Below are positions 8,116 through 17,634 of a stretch of DNA of 64,000 nucleotides, piece by piece (position 1 is the stretch's first letter; every line of letters starts with the position of its first letter). Position numbers and translations under genes: made by a program. The stretch lies in contig JBJOQO010000008.1 of NCBI GenBank assembly GCA_046049865.1, forward strand, positions 1 through 64,000, given 5' to 3'. Under the pieces are notes generated by a model. That model did not search any database. It was not told where the DNA came from and saw only the letters and a list, made by a program, of their open reading frames with translations. Source of the stretch: JANPCX01 sp046049865 (GTDB lineage: Bacteria; Pseudomonadota; Gammaproteobacteria; Burkholderiales; Burkholderiaceae_C).

Positions 8116-9194
8116 GGGATTGATTTTTTCAGGGCAGCGACCAGATTCAAGCAGTCTTGGGGCAATGCTGCTTGCAGTTCAACCTGTTCGCTGTTTTGGG
8201 GATGTTCGAATCTCAATTGGGCGGCGTGCAAAAACATGCGATCGAAGCGGTGGCCCGCCAGCAACTCGCCTTTGGCCAGTGCCTTGTTCAGGGCAAAGTC
8301 GCCATACTTCTCATCGCCCACGATGGGATGGCCACAGCTTGCCAAATGCACACGAATTTGATGGGTGCGACCGGTTTTGATGGTGACGTCCAGCAAAGTG
8401 AACCCCACAAAACTCTGGCGCACCTGAACCAAAGTGATGGAGCGGCGGCCTTCGTCGTGGTCGTCGTCCACCACACGCACACGGCGTTCTCCGGCTGCGT
8501 CCAGGTATTTGTGCAGAGCCACATCAATCACTTTTTTGTTGTGCGGCCACTCGCCCGTGACCAGGGCGGCATAGGTTTTCCCGGTTTCTCGCTGGCGGAA
8601 CTGCTCTTGCAGCAATACCAGGGCCTGGCGCTTTTTGGCAATGATGAGCAGACCCGTGGTTTCTTTGTCCAGTCGGTGCACCAGCTCCAAAAAACGCGCG
8701 TGGGGCCGCGCTTGGCGCAGTTGCTCGATCACGCCGCTGCTCACGCCGCTGCCGCCATGCACCGCCACACCGGCGGGTTTGTTGATGACGATCAGCGCTT
8801 CGTCTTCCATCACCACCGGGAATTCACGCGGCGGCGCACTCACCGCCAGGGGCTGACCGGCTGAGGTTTGAGAAACCCGCACCGGCGGCACACGCACCTC
8901 GTCACCCAGGTTCAAGCGCGTGTCCGCCGACGCCCTGCCCTTGTTCACCCGTACTTCGCCACTGCGAATCACGCGGTAAACATGGGTTTTGGGCACACCT
9001 TTGAGGCGTTTGATGAGAAAGTTGTCCAGGCGCTGCCCGTCTCCGTCCTCGTCCACACGCACCCAACTGACCTCGGGGGCCGGGGTGGGCGCAGCCGTTG
9101 GCGTGGGGTGGCGAGCCCCAGAACTGGCGGGCAAACCCGGGGCTTTTGTGGGGCGGCGGTTGCCTGCTTTGCCCCCTATAATGCGTTGCACCAC
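8112..9194 (-). CDS. rluC: 23S rRNA pseudouridine synthase RluC
   Basis: RluC makes pseudouridines 955, 2504 and 2580 in 23S rRNA. An S4 RNA-binding domain covers about residues 55-105 (DGQRLDNFLIKRL, VYRVIRSGEVRVNKGR). The RluA-type catalytic domain has HRLDKETTG with the catalytic Asp176, then RTHQIRVHLASCGHPIVGDEKYG. The first about 45 residues are Pro/Ala-rich and poorly conserved. The start is a GTG at 9194; no ATG precedes the S4 domain. It faces away from rne, so the region between them is a divergent promoter region. Confidence 0.93.
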   Translation of the reverse strand: MVQRIIGGKAGNRRPTKAPGLPASSGARHPTPTAAPTPAPEVSWVRVDEDGDGQRLDNFLIKRLKGVPKTHVYRVIRSGEVRVNKGRASADTRLNLGDEVRVPPVRVSQTSAGQPLAVSAPPREFPVVMEDEALIVINKPAGVAVHGGSGVSSGVIEQLRQARPHARFLELVHRLDKETTGLLIIAKKRQALVLLQEQFRQRETGKTYAALVTGEWPHNKKVIDVALHKYLDAAGERRVRVVDDDHDEGRRSITLVQVRQSFVGFTLLDVTIKTGRTHQIRVHLASCGHPIVGDEKYGDFALNKALAKGELLAGHRFDRMFLHAAQLRFEHPQNSEQVELQAALPQDCLNLVAALKKSIP

Positions 9195-9880
9195 ATTGTT
9201 GCCGTAAGTGATTGATTCTTCAGAGTTTAACGGCGCAATAGCGGTGTGGGTTCAACCAGGTTGAACCATTCGGAGATGCAACACCTGGGCGTTGCACGGC
9301 AGGCCAAGCGCAAAAGCGCACGGCGGCCAGGCGGCCTGGGTGGAAGAAAAAACCAAGAACGAGTCTTTAACCATAGCGGTTATTCCTACAAGGTTTCCAA
9401 AGAACGCCAGACTGATTTTTTTGTTCACGGTGGCCCTGAGTAACAGTGGCAGCGCCCCCAAGAACGATCAAGCTGGAGTTCGCGTTCAGTAGATTCAAGC
9501 GAATGTTGACTTATCTGCCCACCCCACGCCGGCCGCAGCCCGCAAGACTTGCCGTCTTGCCCGCTGCATCCAGCCGCGTTTTGTGGTGCGCCGCGCAAGT
9601 CCACACCATCAACTGGCAAGTCTTTATTCAGGTGCTAATTCAGCGCTGCAGCTTGCCAGCAACCGCCCACCCTACTCTCACGCACGCGCCAACGCTGCCC
9701 GCTCCATCGGCTTGATGCCGTCCGAGCCAGCAGTCCAGGGCGATCCTTCTTCGACTCCTCTCGCGTTCTTTCGTGCATCAATTTGCGGCTTGCGCTTGAT
9801 TTCCAAGCGCCAGGCTGTTGTTGTGCAAGCACGGCAGTGCCTTCGTTGACCGAAGCCTGCCTGCGAGAAGGAGTTGAAAA
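9195..9880 (+). other. Long leader upstream of rne / divergent promoter region
   Basis: 686 bases without a supported gene. A TATAAT hexamer at 9177-9182 (plus strand) could be the -10 box of rne, with a poor -35; it overlaps the start of rluC on the other strand. Inverted repeats are visible, for example GCAAC/GTTGC around 9278-9295 and the C/G-rich block near 9320-9345. RNase E of enterobacteria controls its own mRNA through a structured 5' leader, and a long leader here would fit the same idea, but homology to that element is not seen. Small ORFs at 9446-9849 have no recognisable content. Confidence 0.45.
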
Positions 9881-12865
9881 ATGAAACGCATGCTAATCAA
9901 TGCGACGCAGCCCGAAGAGCGTCGCCTGGCGATTGTCGATGGCCAAAAACTGCTCGACTTTGAAACCGAAATTGAAGGGCGCGAACAGCGCAAAGGCAAT
10001 ATCTACAAAGCCGTGGTGACACGGGTCGAGCCGTCGTTAGAGGCCTGTTTTGTGGACTACGGCGAGGACCGCCACGGCTTCTTGCCATTCAAAGAAATCT
10101 CAAAAAACTACTTCCGCGAAGGCGTCAGCGTGCGTGATGCGCGCATTCAGGACGTGATCTCCAACGGCCAAGAGTTGTTGGTGCAGGTGGAAAAGGAAGA
10201 GCGCGGCAACAAAGGCGCAGCGCTCACCACCTTCGTGAGTTTGGCGGGTCGCTACCTGGTCATCATGCCGAACAACCCACGTGGTGGTGGTGTGTCACGC
10301 CGTATTGAAGGTGAAGACCGTGAAGAGCTGAAAGAAAACCTCGACCAGCTCGAATACCCCAAGGGCATGAGCCTGATTGCCCGCACGGCTGGCATTGGCC
10401 GCAGCGCCCCCGAGTTGCAGTGGGACTTGAACTACATGCTCAAGCTGTGGACCGCCATTGATGGCGCAGCCAAAGCGGGCAAAGGCGCTTTCTTGATTTA
10501 CCAAGAAAGCTCACTGGTGATTCGTGCAATTCGTGACTACTTCACCGCCGATGTCGGTGAAATTTTGATCGACACCGACGACATCTTCGACCAAGCCCAG
10601 CAGTTCATGGCCCATGTGATGCCCGAGACGGCGCACAAGGTCAAACGTTACCGCGACGATGCGCCACTGTTCTCGCGCTTTCAAATCGAACACCAAATTG
10701 AAACCGCCTTCTCACGCACGGTGAACTTGCCTTCAGGCGGCGCCATCGTGATCGACCACACCGAAGCCTTGGTGTCGGTAGACGTGAACTCTGCGCGCTC
10801 CACACGCGGCAGCGACATTGAAGAAACCGCCACGCGCACCAACCTGGAAGCGGCCGACGAAATCGCTCGCCAAATGCGCCTGCGTGACTTGGGCGGCTTG
10901 ATCGTGGTCGACTTCATCGACATGGAAGAGTCGAAGAACCGCCGTGACGTGGAAAACCGCTTGAAAGACGCGCTGCGCCAAGACCGTGCGCGCGTGCAGT
11001 TCAGCACCATCTCGAAGTTCGGCCTCTTGGAGATGAGCCGCCAGCGCCTGCGCCCGGCCCTGTCGGAAGGCAGCCACATCACCTGCCCACGTTGCAATGG
11101 CACGGGACACATCCGCGACACCGAGTCCAGCGCGCTGCAAATTTTGCGCATGGTGCAAGAAGAGTCGATGAAGGACAACACCGCCGCCGTGCACGTTCAA
11201 GTGCCTGTGGAAGTGACCTCGTTCTTGCTGAACGAAAAACGCACCGAAATCACCAAGATTGAACTCAAGCAGCGCGTCACCGTGCTGCTGGTGCCCAACA
11301 AAAACTTGGACACGCCAAACTACCGCCTGGAACGCTTGCGCCACGACGATCCTCGTCTGGAGAACCTGCAGGCCAGCTACACCATGGTGGAAGAGGTGGA
11401 AGACGAAGTAGGTTTCACCCGCCGCGAAAAAACCAAAGCCAAACAAGAGCCCGTGATCAAAGGCATCCTGCCCGAGACACCCGCACCTGTCGCAGTCCCC
11501 AAGGCGGAGCCTGTGCCAGTGGCGGCGACACCCGTCGCGGTCGCCGCACCAACTCCACCCGCTGGTGGTGGCTTCTTTTCGTGGATCAAGAGTTTGTTCA
11601 GTGCCGCACCGGCGGTCACCACTGAGGCTCCAGCGATCTCCAACAAAGACGCAGGCAAAGAAGGCGGTCGTCCTGGCCGCAGTGAAAACCGCGATGGTCG
11701 AGGTGAGCGCGGCGAGCGTGGTGGACGTGGCGGCCGTGGTCGCAACGACAGAGACAGAGGTCGTGGCGGTGACCGCGCAGCGGAACCCCGTGCCACACAA
11801 AACAACCCGCTGGCTGGTGAGGCTGACGCAGCAGCGTCCACAGAAGGCCGTGGCAATGGACGCGGCCGCAACCGCGGTGACCGCCCTGAGCGTGAAGCGC
11901 GCGAGCCGCGTGAAGCCCGTCCCGAGCGCAAACCATCCGCGCAGGCACCGGTGGCACGCGCTGCGGACAGCGACGCCTCGGATCCCGCGTTTGTCGACAC
12001 CGTGCCAGGCCAACACCCAGACGGCCAACCAGCGCCAGCCAACATGGAAGGCCGCGACAACGCGCGCCGCCGTGGCGGACGCGGAGGTCGAGGTGGTCGA
12101 GGTGGTCGCGACAGGGCTGATCGTGGCGACGGCAATGGCAATGGCCAAGGCGTTAGCAATACGCAGAGCCTTGAAGAATCGTCCGTGCATGAAGCGGCGG
12201 TGCCTGCAACGATGGCCCCAAGCCATCCCGCACAAGCTGCCGAGCTGCAATCATCAGCGACCGATGGCGCCGAACAGGCCAGTGGCAACGGCGAACAGCC
12301 CGAGCGTAGCGAGCTTGACGGCGGACGCCGCCGTGGTCGCGGAGGACGCGACCGCAACCGGCGCGACCCCCAAGTGGACAACGCACCTGGTGAAGTTCAG
12401 CACACCGAAGTTGGCGCGATGGACCAAGCCCGAACGCAGGCTGCGACAACCCACCCGCCAGCAAACAGCACAAGCGAAGTCAGCTCGGAGTTCCTGGTCC
12501 CGACGGCAGCTGTTGCGATGCTGCCTGTCGCCACCGCCCCTGTGGCAGCAGTAACCACAGCAGCAGCGGCCCCCACGGCGGCCACACCAACGCCCTCCGC
12601 AACGATGGCGAAAGATTTGCCCGTCTTTGTGCTGCCACTGCCTCAGTTGCAGCAAGTGGCGCAGTCGGCTGGCTTGCAGTGGGTGAACTCCGACGCCGAC
12701 AAGGTTCGCGCCGTTCAAGAGGCCATGGCCCGCGAGCCCAAGCCCGTGCACACACCGCGCGTCATAACTCCTGTGGTGTTGGTCGATGATGGCCCCTTGG
12801 TGCTGGTCGAAACGCGCAAGGATTTGAGCCAGGTGAAGTTGCCGTTCGAACAAGCCGGCATCTAA
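9881..12865 (+). CDS. rne: Ribonuclease E
   Basis: RNase E is the endonuclease that starts mRNA decay and processes rRNA and tRNA. The N-terminal catalytic half has an S1 domain (about 37-120) and the magnesium ligands Asp301 and Asp344, equivalent to Asp303 and Asp346 of E. coli. The zinc-link Cys402 and Cys405 (CPRCNGTG) follow. After about residue 520 the protein is low-complexity: Pro/Ala-rich, then Arg/Gly-rich blocks (about 600-670 and 725-750) and acidic stretches. In RNase E such tails bind RNA and hold degradosome partners. A short amphipathic piece, GGGFFSWIKSLFS (about 562-574), resembles a membrane-targeting helix. AAGGAG lies 8 bases before the ATG. Confidence 0.96.
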   Translation: MKRMLINATQPEERRLAIVDGQKLLDFETEIEGREQRKGNIYKAVVTRVEPSLEACFVDYGEDRHGFLPFKEISKNYFREGVSVRDARIQDVISNGQELLVQVEKEERGNKGAALTTFVSLAGRYLVIMPNNPRGGGVSRRIEGEDREELKENLDQLEYPKGMSLIARTAGIGRSAPELQWDLNYMLKLWTAIDGAAKAGKGAFLIYQESSLVIRAIRDYFTADVGEILIDTDDIFDQAQQFMAHVMPETAHKVKRYRDDAPLFSRFQIEHQIETAFSRTVNLPSGGAIVIDHTEALVSVDVNSARSTRGSDIEETATRTNLEAADEIARQMRLRDLGGLIVVDFIDMEESKNRRDVENRLKDALRQDRARVQFSTISKFGLLEMSRQRLRPALSEGSHITCPRCNGTGHIRDTESSALQILRMVQEESMKDNTAAVHVQVPVEVTSFLLNEKRTEITKIELKQRVTVLLVPNKNLDTPNYRLERLRHDDPRLENLQASYTMVEEVEDEVGFTRREKTKAKQEPVIKGILPETPAPVAVPKAEPVPVAATPVAVAAPTPPAGGGFFSWIKSLFSAAPAVTTEAPAISNKDAGKEGGRPGRSENRDGRGERGERGGRGGRGRNDRDRGRGGDRAAEPRATQNNPLAGEADAAASTEGRGNGRGRNRGDRPEREAREPREARPERKPSAQAPVARAADSDASDPAFVDTVPGQHPDGQPAPANMEGRDNARRRGGRGGRGGRGGRDRADRGDGNGNGQGVSNTQSLEESSVHEAAVPATMAPSHPAQAAELQSSATDGAEQASGNGEQPERSELDGGRRRGRGGRDRNRRDPQVDNAPGEVQHTEVGAMDQARTQAATTHPPANSTSEVSSEFLVPTAAVAMLPVATAPVAAVTTAAAAPTAATPTPSATMAKDLPVFVLPLPQLQQVAQSAGLQWVNSDADKVRAVQEAMAREPKPVHTPRVITPVVLVDDGPLVLVETRKDLSQVKLPFEQAGI

Positions 12866-12883
12866 GACCACACCAAAGCCTGG

Positions 12884-12904
12884 CACCGCCGCCGTTCGGC
12901 GGTG
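12884..12904. terminator. Hairpin between rne and the histidine kinase gene
   Basis: CACCGCCG (12884-12891), loop CCGTT, CGGCGGTG (12897-12904): a perfect 8-base stem between two convergent genes. There is no T-run on either side, so intrinsic termination is possible but not certain. It could serve both strands. Confidence 0.5.
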
Positions 12905-12905
12905 T

Positions 12906-15074
12906 TCAGCGGTCCGAGGTTCTTCGCTTGTGGAGTGAGCGGATGCGGTCACTGTGCAGTGCGCGGTGTACCGCAGCCGCCATTTCTTCCATGAGGTGCT
13001 CTTTTCTGAGCACCTCGTGCAAGCCCATGTCGCGCGCCTGCGCGAGCATCTCGTCGGAAATGTGGCCTGACCCCATGACGATGGGCAATTTGGGTGCGTG
13101 GACCAAGACCTGCGATGCCAGATCCAGCCCTGACATGGTTGGCATGTTGTAGTCAGTGAACAGCAGGTCAAACGACTTTGGCGCGTTGCGAATCAGCACC
13201 AGTGCTTCTTCTGGGTGCGTGACAGCAGTCACTTTGTAGCCAGCGCGCTGCAGGCTGCCCTCAATCACGACGAGCATCAGTTCGTCATCGTCCACACACA
13301 AAATGTGTTGCCCTTGACCGCTTTGCAAGGCTTTGTCTTGGGGCAATTCGGGCGCCTCTGAGCTGGCCGTCGCATCGACCACGGGCAAATACACATGAAA
13401 CGCCGTGCCCGCACCCACTTTGCTGTCAACTGAGATCCAACCGCCGGCCGCCGTGACGATGCCATGTACGACAGACAGGCCCAGGCCCGTTCCCTTGCCC
13501 ACGGGTTTGGTGGTGAAGAAGGGTTCAAAGATGCGTGCAAGCGTGGCCGCGTCCATGCCACACCCGTCATCCGATACACAAAGATGCGCAAAACACTCTG
13601 CATGCCGATTGCCGCCGCCCGCGCCAGCCACGGGGTCACGAATGTCTTCTGACAACATCACCTGCACCACACCGACGCCGCGCGTCATGGCATGCCAGGC
13701 GTTGGTGCACAGGTTCATCAGCACTTGCTGAATCTGCGTCGCGTCGGCTCGCACGTGCAAGGGTGTGCGTGTCAGGCTCAGCTCCAAGCGCACCCCGGCT
13801 GGCAAAGTGGTACGCAGCAGTTCTGCGGTTTCATTGAGGAGAGGCAACAAATTCCAAGTTTTGTTTTCATAGATTTGCGGCCTGCTGAAACTCAAAATTT
13901 GTTGCACCAGGTCGCGGCCTCGAACGCTGGCCCTGTGTATGTGCTCCAAGCGCTTCAAGACTTGGGGGTCTGAAATGGCATCTTCTCGTGCCAGGGCCAC
14001 GTTGCCCAAAATGGTGCCCAAAATGTTGTTGAAGTCGTGGGCTACGCCCCCTGCCAAGGTGCCGAGTGATTCCATCTTCTGCGCTTCACGCAATTGGTCT
14101 TCCGCCAAATGGCGGGAAGTGACACTTTGATGGGCAATGATGTACCTCGCCGGGCTGCGGTGGGGGACCTGAGTCACGGTCACCATGAACCAGCGCTGTT
14201 CCGTCGGTGAGTGACAGGGGTACTCCATCTCGAAAGCACGTTGCCTGCCCTGCAGCACCTCGCGAAGTCCGTGCGCCAGTTGGGCCGCGTCACCAGCACC
14301 ATGGCCGCTGGCCCTCTCGCAAATGGCGAGGTAATTCACGCCGGGTCCAATGCAAGAAGGCAGCGCGCCGTTTTGCTGCCCAAACTGCCGCCACGCGTCG
14401 TTGGCCCACACGATGGTGGCGCTGTCATCCACCACACAGATATGGGCCGAGAGGCCATCCAAGGTGGACATCGCAAAGTCCAGCGACTCGCGCAGCACGC
14501 CCATTTCTTGGTGCAATTCAAGGGAGACCGCTCCGGTCTGGATACGTTTGTCGGCCGCGCTGACCAACATCAGGCATGCATCGTCGGCGGGCCAAGCGAC
14601 CCACTCAAGCTGGACGGGTGATCGGCGTCGTGCAGCGTCGTGCGTGCCCGCGTCGGGCGTGGCCTGCAGCACCACGGGTGCATTGCTGAGAAAAGCCTGT
14701 TGATGAGCTGCCTCTACCGCAGCTTGATCGGCCGGATCAAAAAAGGGAAAAACTTCATGCCCAATCAATCCCCCTTCCTCTGCGCCCAACAGGCCAAGCG
14801 CGCCTTCGGTTCCCGCAAGCACCACCCCCGACCGGGCCAACACCAGGTAGGCCAAACCCAGGCGATCCAGCACAGGCCTGAGCAAACCGAGTGAGGATGG
14901 GTAGATCAAATTGTCTGTAGCAGCAACCGCTTTGGCCACCAACTGAAGACCCGTCGCAGGAACGCTTGAGTCGGGTGGTTGAGGCAATGCGTCCGACGAA
15001 CCTTCGGCAAATGCCGCCGCGCCCGAGTCAGCCATCCGGGCAGTTTGAATCGACGGTTTAGCCTTTCCCACCAT
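12906..15074 (-). CDS. Hybrid sensor histidine kinase with C-terminal receiver
   Basis: A 722-residue soluble-looking signal protein with no clear transmembrane helix. Order: a variable N-terminal PAS-like region (about 60-170), a second PAS domain (about 180-300), then a HisKA domain with phospho-acceptor His346 (AHDFNNILG). An HATPase domain follows (N-box NLCTNAWHAM, DDGCGMD, GKGTGLGLSV), then a receiver domain at the C-terminus (CVDDDELM, phospho-Asp in LLFTDYNMP). It is of the HDFNN type, often found in orphan kinases. ATG 15074 has AGGGG 8 bases upstream; the longer TTG frame to 15164 is less likely. No separate response regulator gene is adjacent, so output and signal are unknown. Confidence 0.88.
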   Translation of the reverse strand: MVGKAKPSIQTARMADSGAAAFAEGSSDALPQPPDSSVPATGLQLVAKAVAATDNLIYPSSLGLLRPVLDRLGLAYLVLARSGVVLAGTEGALGLLGAEEGGLIGHEVFPFFDPADQAAVEAAHQQAFLSNAPVVLQATPDAGTHDAARRRSPVQLEWVAWPADDACLMLVSAADKRIQTGAVSLELHQEMGVLRESLDFAMSTLDGLSAHICVVDDSATIVWANDAWRQFGQQNGALPSCIGPGVNYLAICERASGHGAGDAAQLAHGLREVLQGRQRAFEMEYPCHSPTEQRWFMVTVTQVPHRSPARYIIAHQSVTSRHLAEDQLREAQKMESLGTLAGGVAHDFNNILGTILGNVALAREDAISDPQVLKRLEHIHRASVRGRDLVQQILSFSRPQIYENKTWNLLPLLNETAELLRTTLPAGVRLELSLTRTPLHVRADATQIQQVLMNLCTNAWHAMTRGVGVVQVMLSEDIRDPVAGAGGGNRHAECFAHLCVSDDGCGMDAATLARIFEPFFTTKPVGKGTGLGLSVVHGIVTAAGGWISVDSKVGAGTAFHVYLPVVDATASSEAPELPQDKALQSGQGQHILCVDDDELMLVVIEGSLQRAGYKVTAVTHPEEALVLIRNAPKSFDLLFTDYNMPTMSGLDLASQVLVHAPKLPIVMGSGHISDEMLAQARDMGLHEVLRKEHLMEEMAAAVHRALHSDRIRSLHKRRTSDR

Positions 15075-15347
15075 GCCGCTGCCCCTTTCGGGCCTACTGC
15101 CGACAAAGAGACGGTACTGCTTGCCTCCTACTACAGAACCTTGGCAATGCTTACCAGCAGCCAAGTCCCTTTTTGCTATCTGAATTCATCATATACCCGG
15201 TTCTACAGTTTGTGACAGCCGTGAAACCCGTGATTTCACCCATTTTTTTCGCCATCCACTGCCAGACATTCCCTGGACAGACTCGCGCACCACCGAGGAA
15301 GCAGATCCCACGCCGAAACGATAGTCTGTGTCAGAACATACTCCCCA

Positions 15348-16418
15348 TCAAGGCAAACGTTCGAGCGCGTGTTGGTAGGCGGCCTGGTGCATCAAATCGT
15401 CCCAACTCAGAGGCGGGGTGTGTGGCAACAGGTTGCGTCTGCGGGCTTCGCTGTCGGGGTCTTGTTGCCAGTGGCCGCTGGCCTCTTGGGCTTGCAGACC
15501 GATCAGCAGATCGTCAACGGCTTGACCACCGTCCAAGGATTGGTTGCACAGCAGCACCATGTCGCAACCTGCGTGCAAGGCCATGGCAGCGGCTTCGCTG
15601 TAGCTGAGCTGAGCGCCCGCCAAATGGCGTGCGCCTTCCATGCTCAGGTCGTCGCTGAAGATGGCTCCGTGAAACCCAAGTTGTTGGCGCAAAATTTCTT
15701 GCAACCAACGTGATGAAAACCCAGCCGGCAGTGCATCGACCTTGGGGTAAATCACATGGGCCGGCATGACGCTGGTGAGGCTGGTGGAGAGCCACTCATA
15801 GGGTTTAGCGTCGTCAGCCAGGATGGCTTTGAGGCTGCGTTTATCCACCGGCACGACCACATGGCTGTCAGCTGCGACATGGCCGTGGCCGGGAAAGTGT
15901 TTGCCGCAGTTGCTCATGCCGGCTAACAACAGACCATGCATCAGGCTTTTGGCCAGCATGGATGCCACGCGGGCGTCGCCATGGAACGCGCGATCACCAA
16001 TGACGCTGCTGTTGCCCCAGTCGAGGTCCAGCACGGGCGTGAAACTCATGTCGACACCACAGGCCCGAAGCTCAGTGGCCAAGACATAACCAGCGGCTGT
16101 GGCCGCATCGGTGGCGGTGAGTGGGTCCCTCATCCAGAGGTCACCGAGAGCCCGCATCGGCGGCAAATGGGTGAACCCATCGGTGCGAAAACGCTGAACG
16201 CGACCTCCTTCGTGGTCCACACAAATCAGCAAGTCAGTCCGTATGGATTTGATTTGGGCACACAACTCGGTGAGTTGGGTTCGGTCTTGCCAGTTGCGAG
16301 AGAACAAGATGACGCCCCCCGTCAAAGGGTGCCTCAAACGACGTTCATCGTCTGCATTCAATGTGAGCCCGGCCACATCCAGCACGACGGGGGCGTGCAC
16401 TGTTTCTTGCGCATTCAT
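15348..16418 (-). CDS. nagZ: Beta-N-acetylhexosaminidase NagZ
   Basis: A cytoplasmic glycoside hydrolase of family 3 that removes N-acetylglucosamine from anhydro-muropeptides during cell-wall recycling. Signature segments are VDHEGGRVQRFR near residue 70, GKHFPGHGHVAADSH with the His/Asp pair near 175-185, and FSDDLSMEGA containing the catalytic Asp near 255. Length 356 is near the usual 340-350. Its start overlaps the acpS stop by ATGA, so it is the last gene of the minus-strand housekeeping run. Confidence 0.95.
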   Translation of the reverse strand: MNAQETVHAPVVLDVAGLTLNADDERRLRHPLTGGVILFSRNWQDRTQLTELCAQIKSIRTDLLICVDHEGGRVQRFRTDGFTHLPPMRALGDLWMRDPLTATDAATAAGYVLATELRACGVDMSFTPVLDLDWGNSSVIGDRAFHGDARVASMLAKSLMHGLLLAGMSNCGKHFPGHGHVAADSHVVVPVDKRSLKAILADDAKPYEWLSTSLTSVMPAHVIYPKVDALPAGFSSRWLQEILRQQLGFHGAIFSDDLSMEGARHLAGAQLSYSEAAAMALHAGCDMVLLCNQSLDGGQAVDDLLIGLQAQEASGHWQQDPDSEARRRNLLPHTPPLSWDDLMHQAAYQHALERLP

Positions 16419-16822
16419 CTAAAAATCTCCGGCAAAGTTTCAACCACCACGAAACTGGTGGCGTAGTCGGTTTCATCGGTCACGCTCACAAAGGCTTTCA
16501 GACGCCTCTCGTCAAACCAATGCTTCAAGGAGCCATGCAAGTGGATTTGCGGCTGACCGCTGGTCGCGTTGAGGATTTCACAATCACGCCAGGTCATCGG
16601 GCTGCGTAGGCCCAAACCAACCGCCTTGGAAAATGCCTCTTTGGCTGAGAAACGCGTGGCCAAATAGCTGATGCCTCGGGCGGCGAGTTTGCTGCTTCGC
16701 GCATGAAAAACAGCCAACTCGTCGGGCCCCAAAATTTTTTCCGCAAACCGTTGGCCTCGGCGCTCGAAGGTGGCCCGCAAACGGCGAATATCGCAAATGT
16801 CGGTGCCTATGCCATAGACCAT
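16415..16822 (-). CDS. acpS: Holo-[acyl-carrier-protein] synthase AcpS
   Basis: Transfers 4'-phosphopantetheine from CoA to the Ser of acyl carrier protein. The two family motifs are visible: GIGTDICDIRRL at the N-terminus (magnesium-binding Asp) and RFSAKEAFSKAVGLG near residue 55. Length 135 is typical. It is coupled to pdxJ (5-base gap) and nagZ. A likely substrate, AcpP, is encoded in the same array at 29.5 kb. Confidence 0.96.
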   Translation of the reverse strand: MVYGIGTDICDIRRLRATFERRGQRFAEKILGPDELAVFHARSSKLAARGISYLATRFSAKEAFSKAVGLGLRSPMTWRDCEILNATSGQPQIHLHGSLKHWFDERRLKAFVSVTDETDYATSFVVVETLPEIFR

Positions 16823-16827
16823 GGTGA

Positions 16828-17634
16828 TCAGTGTTCAGGCGAATAGGCGCGGTGGATGCAGCGGATGTAGCTGCGCACCGTCTCTTGCATGCCAAACTCC
16901 AAAGCGTCTGCCACCAAGGCATGGCCAATGGAAACCTCCAAGACACCAGGCACGGCCTGCAAAAATTCTGTCAGGTTGTTTTGGTTCAGATCATGGCCCG
17001 CGTTGAGCTCCAAGCCTTCGCGCAGCGCCGCGTGGGCCGTGGCGGCGTAGCGGGACAGTACATCAGCCTGGTAGGCACTTGCATGGGCGCGGGCATAGGC
17101 TTCGGTGTACAGCTCCACGCGCTGCGCACCCAAATCGCGTACAAAGGGCATGGCCTGAGGCTCTGGATCCATGAAGAGGCTGACGCGCACACCCAGCTCG
17201 CGCAGCTCTGCAACCAAGGGCCGCAAGCGGTCCATGTCCGTTGGCAGGTTCCAACCATGGTCGGAGGTGGACTGACTCACACTGTCAGGCACAAAGGTGC
17301 ATTGATGAACCGGCAGGTTTTTTTGTTTGAGCTCGCGCACCACGTCCATCAGGTTGTGAAAGGGGTTGCCCTCAATGTTGTATTCGGCTTGCGTCCAGCC
17401 GTTCATCAACTCGGCCAACTCAAGAACATCCTGCGGCCTGATGTGTCGCTCATCGGGCCTCGGATGCACCGTGATACCTTGCGCCCCCGCTTCAAGCGCG
17501 AGGGTGGCCGCGCGGGTGACGCTGGGAATTCCTAGGCTGCGCGTATTGCGCAGCAGAGCGACTTTGTTGAGGTTGACCGACAAAGCGGTGTGGCCGCGGT
17601 GGGTTTCAAACCCTGTGCTGATGAGTGGATTCAT
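16828..17634 (-). CDS. pdxJ: Pyridoxine 5'-phosphate synthase PdxJ
   Basis: Condenses 1-deoxy-xylulose 5-phosphate with 3-amino-2-oxopropyl phosphate to pyridoxine 5'-phosphate. The TIM-barrel start LSVNLNKVALLRNTR, the ring-binding VHPRPDERHI and the LNAGHDLNQNN segment are classic. Length 268 is slightly longer than most (about 240-260). The ATGA overlap with recO upstream and the short gap to acpS show the conserved recO-pdxJ-acpS order. Confidence 0.96.
   Translation of the reverse strand: MNPLISTGFETHRGHTALSVNLNKVALLRNTRSLGIPSVTRAATLALEAGAQGITVHPRPDERHIRPQDVLELAELMNGWTQAEYNIEGNPFHNLMDVVRELKQKNLPVHQCTFVPDSVSQSTSDHGWNLPTDMDRLRPLVAELRELGVRVSLFMDPEPQAMPFVRDLGAQRVELYTEAYARAHASAYQADVLSRYAATAHAALREGLELNAGHDLNQNNLTEFLQAVPGVLEVSIGHALVADALEFGMQETVRSYIRCIHRAYSPEH

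Noticed and set aside
9446..9849. Short plus-strand frames in the rne leader
   Set aside because: Unusual composition, no ribosome-binding site and no similarity recalled; more likely untranslated leader.
11690..12130. Short repeated units in rne that look like an array
   Set aside because: They are in-frame Arg/Gly codons of the RNase E tail, with no regular spacers, so not a CRISPR array.
10733..12381. Long minus-strand frames opposite rne (505 and 334 codons)
   Set aside because: They are antisense to the clearly coding rne gene, have strongly biased residue content from the GC-rich Arg/Gly repeats, and show no family motif.
15214..15250. GTGAAA/TTTCAC inverted repeat followed by T-run (plus strand)
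   Set aside because: No plus-strand gene lies upstream to terminate, and the stem is only six bases.
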